DNA from: an uncultured Eubacteriales bacterium
Lineage (GTDB): Bacteria > Bacillota > Clostridia > Oscillospirales > Acutalibacteraceae
Direction: 5' to 3'
NCBI GenBank assembly: GCA_900319255.1
Contig: ONNU01000153.1
Coordinates: 1-6,893 of the forward strand
Length of the DNA stretch: 6,893 nt
This document shows, piece by piece, positions 5,046 through 6,893 of the stretch. Under the pieces are notes generated by a model that saw only the letters and a list, made by a program, of their open reading frames with translations, was not told the origin of the DNA and did not search any database. The position numbers and the translations under genes are program-made. How positions within the stretch are numbered: position 1 is the stretch's first letter; every line of letters begins with the position of its first letter.

Positions 5046-6893
5046 ATGTTGAATGAAAAATGGAAGCATTTCAAAAGCGGTACAGACATCAGAGGTGTGG
5101 CAGTTGAACACGGCGCTGATAAGGTCGATCTGACTGATGAGGCTGTAACAGCTATGATCAATGGCTTTATTCTCTGGCTCTCAGACAAAAAGAAGATCCC
5201 GACAGACGCTCTGAAGATATCCGTAGGCAGAGATTCAAGGATCTCCGGTCAGCATATTCTGGGTCTTGCTGTAAAGGCAATGCTTACAGCCGGCATCGAA
5301 GTTATCGACTGCGATCTGGCATCAACACCCGCAATGTTCATGACAACTGTTGATATGCAGTGTGACGGAGCAGTCCAGATAACTGCAAGTCATCATCCTT
5401 ATTATAGAAACGGACTTAAATTCTTTATCCGCGAGGGCGGACTTGACGGCGCAGATATCGAAGCGGTTCTCGAGTATGCCCAGAAGGGCGCAGCTCCCGA
5501 AAAAGCAAGAGGCGGAAAGCGCATCGAAAGCGATTATATGTCAAGATATGCTTTTGCTCTCAGAGAGCTTATCAAAAAGGAAGTTAATTCAAAGGACGAT
5601 TATCATCATCCCCTCAAGGGATTCAGGATCGTTGTTGATGCAGGAAACGGCGTAGGCGGCTTCTATGCGTCAGACGTACTTGAGCTTCTTGGCGCAGATG
5701 TAAGAGGAAGCCAGTTCCTCGATCCCGACGGAATGTTCCCGAACCATATCCCGAACCCCGAGGATGAGACCGCAATGGCATCTATCTGCAAGGCTGTTGT
5801 AGAAAACGGCGCAGATCTCGGCGTTATTTTCGATACAGATGTTGACAGAGGAGGCGCTGTTGACGCGCAGGGCAATGAGATCAACAGAAACAGACTTGTA
5901 GCTCTTGCATCAGCCATCGCTCTTGAAAACACCCCCGGCGGAATGATCGTTACAGATTCCATCACCTCCAGCGGTCTCAAGACCTTTATCGAGGATGAGC
6001 TCAAAGGCAAGCATCTTCGTTTCAAGAGAGGCTATAAGAATGTTATCAATGAAGCTGTAGCCCAGAATGAAAAGGGCGAGAATTGTCCCCTTGCGATCGA
6101 GACCTCAGGTCATGCCGCAATGAGAGAGAACCATTTCCTCGATGACGGCGCATATCTTGTAACAAAGATCATCATTAAAATGGCGCAGCTGAGAAAAGAG
6201 GGCAAAAAGCTGGAGTCCCTTATTGAAAAGCTTGCAGAGCCTGTTGAAAGCAAGGAGATCCGAATCAGGATCACCGATAAGGATTTCAGAAAGTGCGGCG
6301 AAAAGGTAATTAAGGATCTTTTTGCATATGCAAAGATGGATAAGACCTTCAAAGTAGCTGACGATAATCACGAGGGCATCAGAGTTTCCTTTGACAAGAT
6401 AAACGGCAACGGCTGGTTCCTTCTCAGACTCAGCGTACATGATCCCATCATGCCCCTTAATATCGAAAGCGACAGCAAGGGCGGAGTAGAAAAGATCTAT
6501 AAGAAGCTCGTGCCCTTCCTCGAGTCCTGCGAGGGTCTTGAAACATATAAGAAGCCTGCTGTAAAGAAAACAGCTGCAAAGAAGGAAACAGAAAAGAAGT
6601 CCGAGCTTGCAGTAAAGCCCGAAAAGAAAGCCGAGCTTGCAGTAAAGCCCGAGAAAAAAGCTGAGCTTGCTGTAAAGCCTGAAAAGAAAGCAGAAGCAAA
6701 GCCCGCAGCAAAGAAAGAGCCTGCAAAGAAAGCCGAGCCTGCTGCAAAAACAGCTGAAAAGGCAGAAGTAAAGCCCGCAGCAAAGAAAGAGCCTGCAAAG
6801 AAAGCCGAGCCTGCTGCAAAGACAGCTGAAAAAGCAGAGGCAAAGCCCGCAGCAAAGAAAGAGCCTGCAAAGAAAGCAGAGCCTGCTGCAAAG
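5046..6893 (+). CDS. Divergent phosphomannomutase/phosphoglucomutase-family protein with Lys/Ala/Pro-rich repeat tail (3'-truncated)
   Basis: The frame runs from ATG 5046 through the right edge (616 codons, no stop). Residues 1 to about 500 form an alpha-D-phosphohexomutase: SGTDIRGVAV (11-20), VGRDSRISG (60-68), active-site loop TASHHPYYRNGLKFF with Ser115 (113-127), metal loop DTDVDRGG (263-270) and sugar loop ETSGHAAMREN (352-362). Compared with the usual TASHNP and DPDGDR loops these are altered, and the terminal phosphate loop RPSGTEP is replaced by RLSVHDP (461-467). From memory, a plant and bacterial subfamily of PGM/PMM-like proteins shares the ASHxPYxRNGLKFF and RLSxHDPxxPLN patterns, so this is probably a conserved variant, not a decayed gene. 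The catalytic Ser and Asp residues remain, so activity is plausible, but the substrate is unknown. From residue 502 a highly basic Lys/Ala/Pro/Glu tail of at least 115 residues follows, built of tandem repeats and resembling H1-like or ribosome-associated tails. It may share a transcript with the upstream membrane-protein gene. Confidence 0.92.
   Translation, partial: MLNEKWKHFKSGTDIRGVAVEHGADKVDLTDEAVTAMINGFILWLSDKKKIPTDALKISVGRDSRISGQHILGLAVKAMLTAGIEVIDCDLASTPAMFMTTVDMQCDGAVQITASHHPYYRNGLKFFIREGGLDGADIEAVLEYAQKGAAPEKARGGKRIESDYMSRYAFALRELIKKEVNSKDDYHHPLKGFRIVVDAGNGVGGFYASDVLELLGADVRGSQFLDPDGMFPNHIPNPEDETAMASICKAVVENGADLGVIFDTDVDRGGAVDAQGNEINRNRLVALASAIALENTPGGMIVTDSITSSGLKTFIEDELKGKHLRFKRGYKNVINEAVAQNEKGENCPLAIETSGHAAMRENHFLDDGAYLVTKIIIKMAQLRKEGKKLESLIEKLAEPVESKEIRIRITDKDFRKCGEKVIKDLFAYAKMDKTFKVADDNHEGIRVSFDKINGNGWFLLRLSVHDPIMPLNIESDSKGGVEKIYKKLVPFLESCEGLETYKKPAVKKTAAKKETEKKSELAVKPEKKAELAVKPEKKAELAVKPEKKAEAKPAAKKEPAKKAEPAAKTAEKAEVKPAAKKEPAKKAEPAAKTAEKAEAKPAAKKEPAKKAEPAAK
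6600..6689 (+). repeat. Three tandem 30-nt coding repeats (xELAVKPEKK)
   Basis: Units at 6600-6629, 6630-6659 and 6660-6689 each encode ten residues, SELAVKPEKK once and AELAVKPEKK twice. Units 1 and 2 differ at three bases, units 2 and 3 at five; all changes but the first Ser/Ala are silent. They lie in frame in the tail of the second phosphohexomutase. Confidence 0.93.
6690..6893 (+). repeat. Tandem 72-nt coding repeats (24-residue Lys/Ala/Pro unit), running off the window
   Basis: Units at 6690-6761 and 6762-6833 are complete; 60 nt of a third (6834-6893) are visible. Each encodes AEAKPAAKKEPAKKAEPAAK followed by TAEK, with one Ala/Val change. Units 1 and 2 differ at three of 72 bases, units 2 and 3 at three of the visible 60. 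The array continues past the right edge, so the copy number is unknown. Confidence 0.93.

Noticed and set aside
6457..6891. A 144-codon minus-strand frame rich in Leu, Gln, Arg and Ala repeats
   Set aside because: It is the complement of the Lys/Ala/Pro tandem repeats of the second phosphohexomutase; the periodicity comes from the coding repeats on the plus strand.
6600..6893. Repeat array considered as a CRISPR or non-coding satellite
   Set aside because: The units are contiguous without spacers, are multiples of three and keep one open frame in continuity with the enzyme domain.

Overview
The window looks like chromosomal DNA of a Gram-positive anaerobe of the Clostridia, most likely a Ruminococcus-type member of the Oscillospiraceae. 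This is inferred from moderate GC content, strong AGGAGG/AAAGGAG ribosome binding sites, the Q/Y/N-rich cytoplasmic extension on a membrane-anchored HtrA, and the combination of a long PgcA-type phosphoglucomutase with a second, divergent phosphohexomutase. No database search was possible, so the taxonomy is an inference.

Layout: (1) 1-1395, plus strand: the 3' part of a membrane-anchored HtrA/DegP serine protease, open at the left edge and closed by a perfect 14-bp hairpin terminator at 1505-1540. (2) 1396-1696: convergent intergenic region holding that terminator, a few weak AT-rich hairpins and the terminator of the next gene. (3) 3487-1697, minus strand: a complete 596-aa phosphoglucomutase with all four canonical active-site loops, a clear promoter and a strong RBS. 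(4) 3488-3878: divergent intergenic region with a good sigma-A-type promoter in each direction. The plus-strand promoter leads into a leader of about 130 nt that holds hairpins and two tiny overlapping reading frames. (5) 3879-4931, plus strand: a single-pass membrane protein with an acidic cytoplasmic head and two beta-rich, lipocalin/DUF5640-like extracytoplasmic segments; function unknown. (6) 5046 to beyond 6893, plus strand: a second phosphohexomutase of a divergent subfamily (TASHHP, DTDVDRGG and RLSVHDP loops), followed by a long Lys/Ala/Pro/Glu tail built from 30-nt and 72-nt tandem repeats and still open at the right edge.

How the genes may work together: the two phosphohexomutases face apart around the membrane-protein gene. 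The minus-strand enzyme probably interconverts glucose-1-P and glucose-6-P. The plus-strand enzyme has altered catalytic loops and an H1-histone-like tail, so its substrate and location are open; it is the most unusual item here. HtrA and the membrane protein are both envelope proteins, but nothing in the sequence links them mechanistically to the sugar-phosphate enzymes. I see no mobile element, CRISPR array, tRNA or rRNA.
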